Assembly: GCA_934385475.1 (NCBI GenBank)
Contig: CAKRPS010000030.1
Location: 1-30,548 of the forward strand
Direction of reading: 5' to 3'
Source of the DNA: an uncultured Lachnospiraceae bacterium
Lineage (GTDB): Bacteria > Bacillota > Clostridia > Lachnospirales > Lachnospiraceae
DNA length: 30,548 bases
Position 1 is the stretch's first letter, and every line of letters starts with the position of its first letter. The notes beneath the pieces were generated by a model. It saw only the letters and a list, made by a program, of their open reading frames with translations. It searched no databases and was not told the DNA's origin. A program made the translations under genes and the position numbers. Positions 23,219 through 30,548 of this stretch are shown in pieces.

Positions 23219-25585
23219 ATGAAATATTTTACATTATTTCGTGGTGTTATCCGTAAACAGAAAGGAAGCTATATTGGTATTATCCTGTTAATGTTTATTT
23301 TTACGCTGACGATCAGCAGTGTGTTGTCAGTCTGGTTAAATTCCAGAACCTATGTAAACGAAGAGATGGATCGTGTCCATTTTGGAGATATGCAGTATGT
23401 ATTTACTGATACGGAGGAGATCGACACACTGCTTCAGGACATACGGAACGTAGACGGAGTAGAGCGTGTAACGATGGAGAAGATGGTCTACGGTACGATT
23501 GAAATTGGAGAGGATGAGCAGGCTTCACACAGAATGCTCAAGGCTGTACCCAAGGACTATTCCTATCACATTTTCAAAGGGGAAACGGCGGAGTATGATC
23601 CGGATCCAGAGACACTTTCTGCACAGGAGAGTTATGTTCCGATCAGCTTCCGGTCAATCTATGACAGCAAAATAGGAGATTCTTTTCAAATCAAAGCAGC
23701 AGACGGAGAGGAACTGTCCTATACGATCAAGGGCTTTTTCGAGGACCCGGCAGAGGGAAGTGCCATGATGGGTGTCAAGAATCTGCTTCTGTCTGAGGAA
23801 GGCCTGGAGAGGCTTCGCACAAACGTCTATGGAATGGGAGATGCGATACCGGAAGGGGCGGCCGTCCGCGCGTATATCGTCAATGTGACAAAGAGCAGGG
23901 ACTGTCAGCTTACCGCCAAAAAGCTGCAGATGAAGATCGGCGAAGAGACTGACGTTGACCGGTATGTGCTGGAGGTCTATTTAAAGGATTCGTTTGCAAG
24001 CTTTATGCTGATGCTGCAGAACATTTTTGCAGCCTTTCTGGTGGGATTTGGCATTGTGCTTATCCTGGTGACAATGCTTGTGATAAGTCACAGCATTACC
24101 AGCAGCATAGAGCAGGACTATGTCAATTTCGGAATCCTGAAGGCCCTTGGATATACAGGGAAGGATCTGCGGATCGTGCAGCTGCTGTATTATCTGACAG
24201 CACTTCTGGCGGGACTTCTTGGTGGAGTTGCGGTGGCAGGGTCCCTGACAAGACTGATCAACGAAACGATCATTACGGTGACCGGAATCAAGACACCGGA
24301 TCAGATCCCAGCGGTGGAAACAACACTATTGTTTGGAGGAATCCTGTTGTTGATCTTTCTGTTTATTCTGGGTAAGACGCACCGGATCAGTCTGATCCGG
24401 CCGATCACGGCAATCAGGGGAAAAGAAGATGTCTTTTTTACCGACCATTTTCTACCTGCAATCCATGGCAGGGGCGTGCAGTTCTGGATTGCGGTACGGC
24501 AGATCTTTTCAGGCAAAAAGCAGTATGTGAGTGCCTGTATCATCACGGTCCTGCTCGTATTCTTCCTGTCTCTCTGCGGACGGCTGGGAAGCTGGATGGG
24601 AGAGGACGGAAGCGGCATCATGAAGGCGATGGGCATGGCAACGGTGGATGGCAGGATCTACAGCTTTGGAGTATGCAGTGAGAAGGACGAGGTCATGCAG
24701 GAGGCAGATGAAAGGATCAGGGAGCAGGCAGACGTGTACGCGACGTACCAGTCGCTGGTGGTTATGACAGCCAGATTAAATGATGCAGGCTACCTGCTCA
24801 ATGTGATCTCTGATCCGGAATATTTCCGGATCGTGGAGGGACGAACCTGTAAGTATGACAATGAGATCGTGGTCACAGATATCGTGGCAAAGGAGCTGGA
24901 ACTGCACATCGGCGATATGGTGGAGGTTTCTCAGGGAGACAAAAAAGAAGACTATATGATCGTCGGGATCAATCAGTGTGCCAATGATATGGGAGAAAAT
25001 TTCGGAATCAGCAGGGAAGGCTATGACAGGATCAGCGATGGAACAGATTCATTTTATACCTGTTATATTCTGGAGGATGGAAGCAGAGCAGAGGCGATAG
25101 AGGATGATCTGGAGGAGCATTTTGGAGATCAGATCCATATAGATGACAATACCTGGTCCGGGATTGACGGCATTGTCAGTGCAGCCTCGGCACTGGAGCT
25201 TCTGATGTATCTGATCAGTCTGATCTTCAGTATGGTGGCGGTCTATATGACAGGAAGCAGGATGCTGTATCAGGAAAAGCATGACCTGAGCATTTACAAG
25301 GCACTGGGATTTTCGTCATCCCGGCTGAGACTTTCATTTGCGATACGGTTTGCTATCGTGGCAGGTGTGGGAGCTGTGCTGGGCGTGGTGATGAGCGCGC
25401 TGCTGACGGATCTGCTGGTCGGAAAAGTATTTGCGATGTTTGGGGTCAATGGCTTTGCCTCGAATCCGGAGTTGTTCAAAATGATGATCCCCGGAGTGAT
25501 CGTAGTGGCTGTATTCTTTGGTTGTGCCTATCTGGTGTCTGCCAGGATCAAAAAGGCAGATGCGGGCGTATTGATCGCTGAGTAG
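23219..25585 (+). CDS. FtsX-type ABC transporter permease
   Basis: Start at 23219 after GGGGGTGGCGAG; the longer frame from 23183 overlaps the ATPase gene. 788 residues: an N-terminal helix (about 16-36), a large extracytoplasmic domain, three helices in a first FtsX domain (around 265-395, with VNFGILKALGYTGKDLRIVQLLYY), a second single helix and external domain, and a second FtsX set at the C-terminus (SIYKALGFSSSRLRLSFAIRF). This two-FtsX layout is typical of MacB-like/AMP-resistance or lipid-linked exporters. Together with the regulator pair it resembles a self-regulated peptide-resistance module; the substrate is not determinable. Confidence 0.9.
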   Translation: MKYFTLFRGVIRKQKGSYIGIILLMFIFTLTISSVLSVWLNSRTYVNEEMDRVHFGDMQYVFTDTEEIDTLLQDIRNVDGVERVTMEKMVYGTIEIGEDEQASHRMLKAVPKDYSYHIFKGETAEYDPDPETLSAQESYVPISFRSIYDSKIGDSFQIKAADGEELSYTIKGFFEDPAEGSAMMGVKNLLLSEEGLERLRTNVYGMGDAIPEGAAVRAYIVNVTKSRDCQLTAKKLQMKIGEETDVDRYVLEVYLKDSFASFMLMLQNIFAAFLVGFGIVLILVTMLVISHSITSSIEQDYVNFGILKALGYTGKDLRIVQLLYYLTALLAGLLGGVAVAGSLTRLINETIITVTGIKTPDQIPAVETTLLFGGILLLIFLFILGKTHRISLIRPITAIRGKEDVFFTDHFLPAIHGRGVQFWIAVRQIFSGKKQYVSACIITVLLVFFLSLCGRLGSWMGEDGSGIMKAMGMATVDGRIYSFGVCSEKDEVMQEADERIREQADVYATYQSLVVMTARLNDAGYLLNVISDPEYFRIVEGRTCKYDNEIVVTDIVAKELELHIGDMVEVSQGDKKEDYMIVGINQCANDMGENFGISREGYDRISDGTDSFYTCYILEDGSRAEAIEDDLEEHFGDQIHIDDNTWSGIDGIVSAASALELLMYLISLIFSMVAVYMTGSRMLYQEKHDLSIYKALGFSSSRLRLSFAIRFAIVAGVGAVLGVVMSALLTDLLVGKVFAMFGVNGFASNPELFKMMIPGVIVVAVFFGCAYLVSARIKKADAGVLIAE

Positions 25586-25597
25586 CGGGAATTGTAA

Positions 25598-25984
25598 GTT
25601 GAAGCCTGCCGTGCGGTGTGCAGTGCAATGAGCCGTTACAGAACGGAGTGCCCTCACTCACTTGAAAGTTTGAAGCGTTCTGGCGCGGCGATGATTGAGC
25701 AGTCGGCGATTTCAAATACGGTGAAAAACATACTCCGTCTTGGGACAGAGATAAACGATATTCTTGAAGCACTCATTGCGCGCGGGCAGAAAAGCGGCGA
25801 GGTGAGGAAAGACGTTGTTCCTGTGCTGACAGTCTATGTACTCTCAACGAGCCTTGATTCTCTGCTTTCGCTTGTCGAGACAAATGGGAAATTCATTTGC
25901 GCACAGAATGGGATGACCGAAGATGAGTTTCTCGACTATGGATTTCGACAGATAGTCAATTCAATCCTTGAAGTACGAATATGA
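25598..25984 (+). pseudogene. C-terminal remnant of a TetR-family regulator
   Basis: An open frame from 25598 (possible start GTG 25616 or ATG 25631) encodes about 120 residues that look like the ligand-binding half of a TetR regulator: helices ILEALIARGQKSGEVRKDV and TVYVLSTSLDSLLSLVE, ending in FLDYGFRQIVNSIL. The N-terminal helix-turn-helix is absent and only 12 bases separate the frame from the stop codon of the permease gene. Codon use (many GCG, TCG) differs somewhat from the flanking genes, suggesting acquired DNA. It may be a relic joined by deletion; a functional small protein is less likely. Confidence 0.6.
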
Positions 25985-25996
25985 TGAGGGAGCAAC

Positions 25997-26026
25997 ATGG
26001 ATAAAATCAAAATGCCAGACGCTTAG
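25997..26026 (+). pseudogene. Nine-codon stub after the TetR remnant
   Basis: A good ribosome-binding site (GAGGGAG) precedes an ATG encoding MDKIKMPDA and then TAG. The stop runs directly into the terminator hairpin. It reads like the start of a second operon gene whose body has been deleted, but a leader peptide cannot be excluded. Confidence 0.3.
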
Positions 26027-26075
26027 ACGCAGCGCATGCCACAAAAAAAACGGCCTGTGCTGCGTTTATTATTTT
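26027..26075 (+). terminator. Rho-independent terminator in the decayed islet
   Basis: ACGCAGCGCATGCC (26027-26040) pairs with GGCCTGTGCTGCGT (26052-26065), 14 bp with one mismatch and one G-U pair, loop mainly A, followed by TTATTATTTT. Confidence 0.75.
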
Positions 26076-26110
26076 AGGTCGGAAGTAAAAAAGGAGAACA
26101 CATAACATAT

Positions 26111-26673
26111 ATGTACCATTTAAGATTGAAAGGCGAGCATTACCAAATGGGTGTTAAAAGAGGCACGATTTTTCAAAGGGTCAATGTGTCGTTTCCACTT
26201 CAACTCGGTTCTTTCCAGCTGGAACATGGAACACAGAGCGCAAAAATAATCTTGAAAACAATATTCCGGTTGAGATCAGAGGATGTACCGCTGCAAACGG
26301 AAACCGCTTTAATATTACTACTTCCTCTTTTATTAACGGAGAGGAAGGGCTGAATGAACATGGTCTGGCGGTTGCTATGACGTTTGTTATGACCAGACTT
26401 GAAAAGATTAAACCGGGTTTCAATTCTTGCTTCATTGTCAGATACTTGTTGGAAAAGGCAAGTAATACGGAAATGGCTATATCTTTACTTATGGATTTGC
26501 CAATAGCGTCTAACTGCAACATTCTACTTGCAGATAAAAACGGGAAAATGGTTGTTGTCGAATGTACTCCAGCTTCTTGTGGCACATTCGCAGGGAGGAC
26601 TATATGCCAACCAGTATGTCAGACTTTATCCGGAGCAGGAACTGGTCGGAAAAGTTTTATATACATAGCATAA
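26111..26673 (+). pseudogene. Degenerate C45-type linear amide C-N hydrolase / acyltransferase
   Basis: The region starts like a whole gene (GGAG RBS region, MYHLRLKGEHYQMGVKRG), typical of the N-terminus of acyl-CoA:6-APA acyltransferase-like Ntn hydrolases. In the first frame it continues only to 26353. In another frame, family sequence is read: IPVEIRGCTA followed immediately by NGNRFNITTSSFINGEEG, then EHGLAVAMTFVMT, SCFIVRYLLEKA, ASNCNILLADKNGKM and VVECTP. The order fits the family but with pieces missing between blocks, including most of the region around the nucleophile, and at least one frame change. The last 30 codons diverge. I infer several internal deletions and no active enzyme. 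Confidence 0.75.
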
Positions 26674-26675
26674 GA

Positions 26676-26689
26676 CGAACAAACGTTCG
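26676..26689. promoter_or_regulatory. LexA/DinR-type SOS box
   Basis: CGAACAAACGTTCG is a perfect inverted repeat (CGAAC-AAAC-GTTCG) and fits the Firmicutes LexA consensus GAAC-N4-GTTC with the flanking C and G. It lies 14 bp upstream of the -35 box at 26704. Which promoter it controls is not certain. Confidence 0.65.
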
Positions 26690-26703
26690 ACAAGAAAAAA
26701 ACC

Positions 26704-26732
26704 TTGACAGCAGAAGGGAGATATAGTAAACT
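26704..26732 (+). promoter_or_regulatory. Probable promoter of ylxM-ffh
   Basis: TTGACA (26704-26709), 17 bp spacer, TAAACT (26727-26732, four of six consensus bases). The ylxM start codon follows 43 bases later. Confidence 0.55.
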
Positions 26733-26774
26733 TCATAAAGTCGGACAGCATATGGATTCCGGCAGAGGTCAGTT

Positions 26775-27128
26775 ATGGAAAAGATTGTTGAGCAGGCAAT
26801 GCTGTATGATTTTTACGGAGAACTGCTGACAGAACATCAGAGACAGATTTATGAAGATGTTGTGTTTGAAAACCTTTCCCTCGGCGAGATCGCACAGGAG
26901 GAGGGAGTCAGCAGGCAGGCTGTGCACGACATTGTCAAACGATGTGATAAGGCACTCTCGGAATATGAAGAGAAATTGAAACTGGTACAGAAGTTTATCA
27001 GGATCAAGGAGAAGATTGAAGAGATTGACCGGCTGTCAGAGCAGTATGAGGACGGCACGATGCAGGACAGAGAGTCATTTGGAGCCAAGGTCAGGGAGAT
27101 TTCGGGAGAGATTCTGGAGCAACTGTAG
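26775..27128 (+). CDS. ylxM: YlxM family (UPF0122) SRP-associated HTH protein
   Basis: 117 residues, with a sigma-70 region 4-like helix-turn-helix (LTEHQRQIYEDVVFENLSL, GEIAQEEGVSRQAVHDIVKR) and a charged coiled-coil C-terminus. YlxM is encoded next to ffh throughout Firmicutes and acts with the signal recognition particle; in streptococci it modulates SRP GTPase activity. The gap to ffh is 27 bp. RBS AGAGGT is moderate. Confidence 0.92.
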   Translation: MEKIVEQAMLYDFYGELLTEHQRQIYEDVVFENLSLGEIAQEEGVSRQAVHDIVKRCDKALSEYEEKLKLVQKFIRIKEKIEEIDRLSEQYEDGTMQDRESFGAKVREISGEILEQL

Positions 27129-27155
27129 GACGGAGGCAGAAAGGCATAGAGTTAC

Positions 27156-28529
27156 ATGGCATTTGAAAGTTTGACAGATAAACTTCAGAATGTATTTAAG
27201 AATCTGCGGGGCAAGGGACGACTGACCGAGGAAGATGTAAAGACCGCACTCAAGGAAGTCAAGATGGCGCTCCTGGAAGCGGATGTCAATTTCAAGGTCG
27301 TTAAGCAGTTTGTAAAGTCGGTGGAGGAACGTGCGATCGGAAGTGATGTCATGAACGGATTAAATCCGGGACAGATGGTCATCAAGATCGTAAATGAGGA
27401 AATGGTTTCCCTGATGGGGTCGGAGACAACCGAGATTGCGCTCCAGCCCGGAAAAGCAATCACCGTGATCATGATGTGTGGTTTGCAGGGTGCCGGTAAA
27501 ACGACCACCACGGCAAAGATAGCAGGAAAACTGAAATTAAAAGGCAAGAAGCCGCTCCTCGTAGCCTGTGACGTGTACAGGCCGGCAGCGATCAAACAGC
27601 TGCAGATCAACGGAGAGAAACAGCAGGTGGAAGTCTTTTCCATGGGAGAGAATCACAAGCCTGTCAATATTGCAAAAGCAGCGATCGAGCATGCAGAGAA
27701 AAACGGACATAACGTTGTTATTCTGGATACTGCCGGACGTCTCCACATTGATGAGGAGATGATGGCGGAACTGCAGGAGATCAAGGAAAATGTGACGGTG
27801 CACCAGACACTTCTTGTTGTGGATGCCATGACAGGACAGGATGCAGTAAATGTCGCAAAGGAATTTGATGATAAGGTAGGCATCGATGGAGTGATCCTTT
27901 CCAAGATGGATGGTGATTCCAGAGGTGGTGCAGCGCTTTCTGTCAAGGCTGTCACCGGAAAGCCTATTTTATATATAGGTATGGGTGAGAAACTTTCCGA
28001 TCTGGAGCAATTCTATCCCGACCGGATGGCCAACCGGATACTTGGCATGGGGGATGTGCTGACCCTGATCGAGAAGGCACAGCAGAATCTTGATATAGAT
28101 GAAGACAAAGAGAAGCAGATGGCAGCCCGCATGAAGAAAGGGAAATTCGACTTTGAAGATTACCTGGAGAGCATGAAGCAGATGCGTAACATGGGTGGCA
28201 TCTCCAGTATTCTCGGTATGTTGCCGGGAATGGGCAAGCAGATGGGCGATATCGAGTCCATGGTGGATGAGAAGCAGCTTGCAAGAATGGAGGCTATCGT
28301 GCTGAGCATGACACCGCAGGAGAGACAGAATCCGAAACTGCTCAATCCCAGCAGAAAGCATCGTATTGCAAGGGGAGCCGGAGTGGATATTGCGGTTGTC
28401 AACCGTTTTATCAAACAGTTTGAACAGTCACAGAAGATGATGAAGCAGCTTCCGGGAATGATGGGAGGCGGCAAGAAAGGGCGCGGCCTGTTTGGCGGCG
28501 GCATGGGCGGTATGAAATTCCCGTTTTAG
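27156..28529 (+). CDS. ffh: Signal recognition particle protein Ffh
   Basis: 457 residues: N domain, G domain with GLQGAGKTTTTAKIAGKL (P-loop), DVYRPAAIKQL, DTAGRLHIDEEMM and the base-specificity motif SKMDGDSRGGAALS (Ser in place of the usual Thr of TKxD), and a Met-rich M domain with GKFDFEDYLESMKQMRNMGG and the 4.5S RNA-binding SRKHRIARGAGV segment. It delivers nascent membrane proteins to FtsY and the translocon, which matters for the many polytopic proteins encoded here. The RBS is poor (GGAGG is about 20 bases from the start, AAAGG closer), so translation may be coupled to ylxM. Confidence 0.97.
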   Translation: MAFESLTDKLQNVFKNLRGKGRLTEEDVKTALKEVKMALLEADVNFKVVKQFVKSVEERAIGSDVMNGLNPGQMVIKIVNEEMVSLMGSETTEIALQPGKAITVIMMCGLQGAGKTTTTAKIAGKLKLKGKKPLLVACDVYRPAAIKQLQINGEKQQVEVFSMGENHKPVNIAKAAIEHAEKNGHNVVILDTAGRLHIDEEMMAELQEIKENVTVHQTLLVVDAMTGQDAVNVAKEFDDKVGIDGVILSKMDGDSRGGAALSVKAVTGKPILYIGMGEKLSDLEQFYPDRMANRILGMGDVLTLIEKAQQNLDIDEDKEKQMAARMKKGKFDFEDYLESMKQMRNMGGISSILGMLPGMGKQMGDIESMVDEKQLARMEAIVLSMTPQERQNPKLLNPSRKHRIARGAGVDIAVVNRFIKQFEQSQKMMKQLPGMMGGGKKGRGLFGGGMGGMKFPF

Positions 28530-28572
28530 GGTTTCAAAATAATATATTATTAAATTACATGGAGGCAAAAAA

Positions 28573-28818
28573 ATGGCAGTTAAAATCAGATTAAGAAGAA
28601 TGGGACAGAAGAAGGCTCCTTTTTACAGAATTATCGTTGCTGATTCCAGAGCTCCGAGAGACGGAAGATGTATCGATGAGATCGGAACCTATGATCCCAG
28701 CACAGATCCCAGCACCTACAAGGTAGACGAAGAAGCAGCTAAGAAGTGGCTTGCTAACGGTGCACAGCCTACTGAGGTTGTAAGCAGAATCTTCAAGAGT
28801 GTTGGAATCACAAAATAG
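28573..28818 (+). CDS. rpsP: Ribosomal protein S16
   Basis: 81 residues with the S16 signature [20 protein letters not shown] followed by [11 protein letters not shown] and the C-terminal half ending in GVTK-like GITK. A strong GGAGG stands before the ATG. A 30S assembly protein; its position between ffh and khpA is the standard Firmicutes order. Confidence 0.97.
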   Translation: MAVKIRLRRMGQKKAPFYRIIVADSRAPRDGRCIDEIGTYDPSTDPSTYKVDEEAAKKWLANGAQPTEVVSRIFKSVGITK

Positions 28819-28868
28819 TTGAATTGTAGTTGGATTGAAAACGGTTGTGTGGCTTTTGGAGGTGAACT

Positions 28869-29096
28869 ATGAAAGAATTAGTTGAAGTAATTGCAAAAGC
28901 TCTTGTTGAAAACCCGGATGAGGTGGTCGTTACAGAGAAGGAAGAGGGTAAGAACATTACCGTGGAGCTTCATGTAGCACCGTCCGATATGGGTAAGGTC
29001 ATCGGCAAACAGGGACGTATTGCAAAGGCAATCCGTTCTGTTGTGAAAGCGGCATCATCCAAAGACAATAAGAGAGTGGATGTTGAAATCATCTAA
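28869..29096 (+). CDS. khpA: KH-domain RNA-binding protein KhpA
   Basis: 75 residues, a single KH domain with the GxxG loop in VIGKQGRIAKAIRSVVKAA. KhpA partners KhpB (EloR/Jag) in Gram-positive bacteria and binds many RNAs, affecting cell elongation. RBS TTTGGAGG. A terminator-like hairpin follows directly, before rimM. Confidence 0.94.
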   Translation: MKELVEVIAKALVENPDEVVVTEKEEGKNITVELHVAPSDMGKVIGKQGRIAKAIRSVVKAASSKDNKRVDVEII

Positions 29097-29102
29097 TCGG
29101 AC

Positions 29103-29137
29103 AGGCCTCATAGAGCAATATCTGTGAGGCCTTTTTG
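29103..29137 (+). terminator. Terminator/attenuator between khpA and rimM
   Basis: AGGCCTCATAGA (29103-29114) pairs with TCTGTGAGGCCT (29121-29132), 12 bp with one G-U, loop GCAATA, followed by five T. It probably reduces read-through from rpsP-khpA into rimM-trmD. Confidence 0.85.
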
Positions 29138-29144
29138 TTATGGC

Positions 29145-29171
29145 GACGAGGAAAATATGACGAGGAAAATA
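29145..29171 (+). repeat. 13 bp tandem direct repeat in the rimM leader
   Basis: GACGAGGAAAATA occurs at 29145-29157 and again at 29159-29171. The first copy supplies a Shine-Dalgarno (GAGG, 29148-29151) for a mini-ORF ATG at 29157 that lies across the junction and ends at TAG 29181-29183 (MTRKIRAL). Confidence 0.6.
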
Positions 29172-29206
29172 CGCGCACTATAGATCGTTACAGGAATGGA
29201 GAGAAT

Positions 29207-29731
29207 ATGATACAGGAACTTCAGGTGGGGGTGATCACGCAGACCCACGGAATCAGGGGAGAAGTGAAGGTATTTCCCACAACAGATGATGTGAACAGGT
29301 TTAAAAAGCTGAAAGAGGTTACGCTGGACAATGGGAAGGAACGTCTTGTGCTCGAGATAGAAGGCGTAAAGTTTTTTAAACAGTATGTGATTTTGAAATT
29401 TAAGGGACTGGATTCCATTAATGATATAGAGAAGTACAAAAGGGCTAAGCTTCTGGTAAACAGGGAAAATGCAGTCAGGCTCAGAAAGAATGAGTATTTT
29501 ATTGCGGACCTGATCGGTATGGAGGTTATGACAGACGAGGGCAGGCGGCTCGGAACACTCAAGGATGTGCTTCTGACCGGTGCCAACGATGTCTATGTCG
29601 TGGAACGTGAAAACGGCGCGGAGGTGCTTCTTCCGGCAATTAAGGAGTGTATTCTGGAGGTTGATATGGAGAAGGGATGCATGACAGTCCATGTGCTTGA
29701 CGGATTGCTGGAGGAAGATAAGGTTGAATAA
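29207..29731 (+). CDS. rimM: 16S rRNA processing protein RimM
   Basis: Start at 29207 (RBS GGAGAG); upstream in-frame codons do not look like RimM. 174 residues with N-terminal [19 protein letters not shown], the central [13 protein letters not shown] region, and the PRC-barrel domain ([35 protein letters not shown]). It binds S19/16S rRNA and helps assemble the 30S head. trmD starts five bases after its stop codon. Confidence 0.95.
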   Translation: MIQELQVGVITQTHGIRGEVKVFPTTDDVNRFKKLKEVTLDNGKERLVLEIEGVKFFKQYVILKFKGLDSINDIEKYKRAKLLVNRENAVRLRKNEYFIADLIGMEVMTDEGRRLGTLKDVLLTGANDVYVVERENGAEVLLPAIKECILEVDMEKGCMTVHVLDGLLEEDKVE

Positions 29732-29735
29732 AAGA

Positions 29736-30491
29736 ATGGATTTTTATATTCTGACACTTTTCCCGGAGATGGTGGAGCAGGGGCTTTGTACCAGTATTCT
29801 TGGAAAAGCGATAGAGCGGAACTATATTTCGGTCGAGGCGGTCAACATCCGGGATTATACACAGAATAAGCACGGCAAGGTGGATGATTACACCTACGGG
29901 GGCGGCGCAGGTATGCTGATGCAGGCGCAGCCTGTGTATGATGCCTACAAGGCCGTGGAAGAGAAGATCGGCACTGAGAAAAAGAAACGAGTCATTTATG
30001 TGACACCGCAGGGAAGAACCTTTAATCAGGCGCTGGCGCAGGAGCTTGCCGGAGAGGAACAGCTGGTTTTCCTGTGTGGACATTATGAGGGAATTGACGA
30101 GCGTGTGTTGGAAGAGATCGTGACAGATGAGATCTCTATTGGGGACTATGTGCTGACGGGAGGAGAGCTTCCGGCCATGGTGATGATCGATGCGATCGCG
30201 CGGCTTGTGCCCGGTGTACTTCACAACGAAGAATCGTCTGTGACAGAGTCGTTTGACAATGGACTTTTGGAGTATCCGCAGTATTCCAGACCGGAGGTAT
30301 GGCATGACAAACGGGTTCCTGCGGTTCTGTTAAGCGGCGATCACGCGAAGGTGGATGCGTGGCGGCTGGAGCAGTCTTTGCAGAGAACAAAGGAGAGAAG
30401 ACCAGACTTATATGAGACTTATCAGAGGGAGCATCCGCCGGTTGAGAAGAAGCAAAGAGACAGACGGAAGAAAAATAGAGTAAAGTTTTAG
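29736..30491 (+). CDS. trmD: tRNA (guanine37-N1)-methyltransferase
   Basis: Start at 29736, four bases after the rimM stop, with GAGGAAGATAAGG as possible RBS. 251 residues: MDFYILTLFPEMVEQG, DDYTYGGGAGMLMQAQPVY, the trefoil-knot SAM site (LVFLCGHYEGIDERV, ISIGDYVLTGGELPAMVMID), and the C-terminal tRNA-binding part ending in a basic tail (KKQRDRRKKNRVKF). It makes m1G37 to prevent frameshifting. The gene is complete; 57 bases follow, with no terminator, and rplS would be expected next. Confidence 0.96.
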   Translation: MDFYILTLFPEMVEQGLCTSILGKAIERNYISVEAVNIRDYTQNKHGKVDDYTYGGGAGMLMQAQPVYDAYKAVEEKIGTEKKKRVIYVTPQGRTFNQALAQELAGEEQLVFLCGHYEGIDERVLEEIVTDEISIGDYVLTGGELPAMVMIDAIARLVPGVLHNEESSVTESFDNGLLEYPQYSRPEVWHDKRVPAVLLSGDHAKVDAWRLEQSLQRTKERRPDLYETYQREHPPVEKKQRDRRKKNRVKF

Positions 30492-30548
30492 TTGGCTGTT
30501 AAAAAAATAAAAGTGAGAGTATCCACATTCTTTGATACAATGGTTTCG

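Noticed and set aside
28538..28551. Palindrome AATAATATATTATT before rpsP
   Set aside because: Low-complexity A/T sequence in a short gap; such palindromes arise easily by chance and no T-tract or box spacing supports a function.
1..30548. CRISPR array, prophage, intact insertion sequence, tRNA or rRNA genes
   Set aside because: No regularly spaced repeats, transposase/integrase frames, or cloverleaf/rRNA segments were found on either strand.

Overview
The window looks like chromosome from a gut-type Lachnospiraceae/Clostridia anaerobe. The evidence is the six-gene clostridial Rnf order (rnfCDGEAB), a biotin-dependent sodium-pump decarboxylase operon, the ylxM-ffh-rpsP-khpA-rimM-trmD block, the ispH-rpsA pair and purine-rich Shine-Dalgarno sites. 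No taxonomic search was possible, so the family-level assignment is inference.

Layout. 1-675: 3' end of a D-Ala-D-Ala carboxypeptidase. 814-6162: operon for a sodium-translocating decarboxylase, encoding a CoA-ester carboxyltransferase, a lipoprotein-like gamma subunit, a biotin carrier, the beta sodium pump and a free-standing oxaloacetate/pyruvate carboxyltransferase; a strong terminator follows. 6243-12612: a very tightly packed run (TetR, RpiR, HI0933-type flavoprotein, cmk, ispH, rpsA, cheR) from a consensus promoter with a palindromic operator to a terminator. 12613-12911: a gene-less stretch with a promoter, a dyad and a bidirectional terminator. 12912-14012 (minus): DnaQ-fold exonuclease. 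14262-19345: rnfCDGEAB, facing its probable maturation enzyme apbE on the minus strand (19342-20349). 20518-25585: two-component system plus ABC transporter with an FtsX-type permease. 25586-26700: a decayed islet with a TetR remnant and a collapsed C45-type amide hydrolase. 26775-30491: SRP/ribosome-maturation genes ylxM, ffh, rpsP, khpA, rimM, trmD.

How it fits together. The oxaloacetate decarboxylase-like complex and Rnf both couple carbon or redox chemistry to a membrane ion gradient (probably Na+). ApbE would attach FMN to RnfD and RnfG, whose acceptor motifs are both visible. The most interesting points are: (i) one operon holding both a CoA-ester and a 2-oxoacid carboxyltransferase around one biotin carrier and one pump; (ii) an 80-91 bp imperfect palindromic repeat present twice, once inside that operon and once directly before rnfC; (iii) a perfect Firmicutes-type LexA (SOS) box just upstream of ylxM-ffh; (iv) an orphan promoter/operator/terminator unit at 12657-12899; (v) a four-cysteine tail on RnfE. 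I found no CRISPR array, intact transposase, prophage or tRNA/rRNA gene, and no obviously new defence system.
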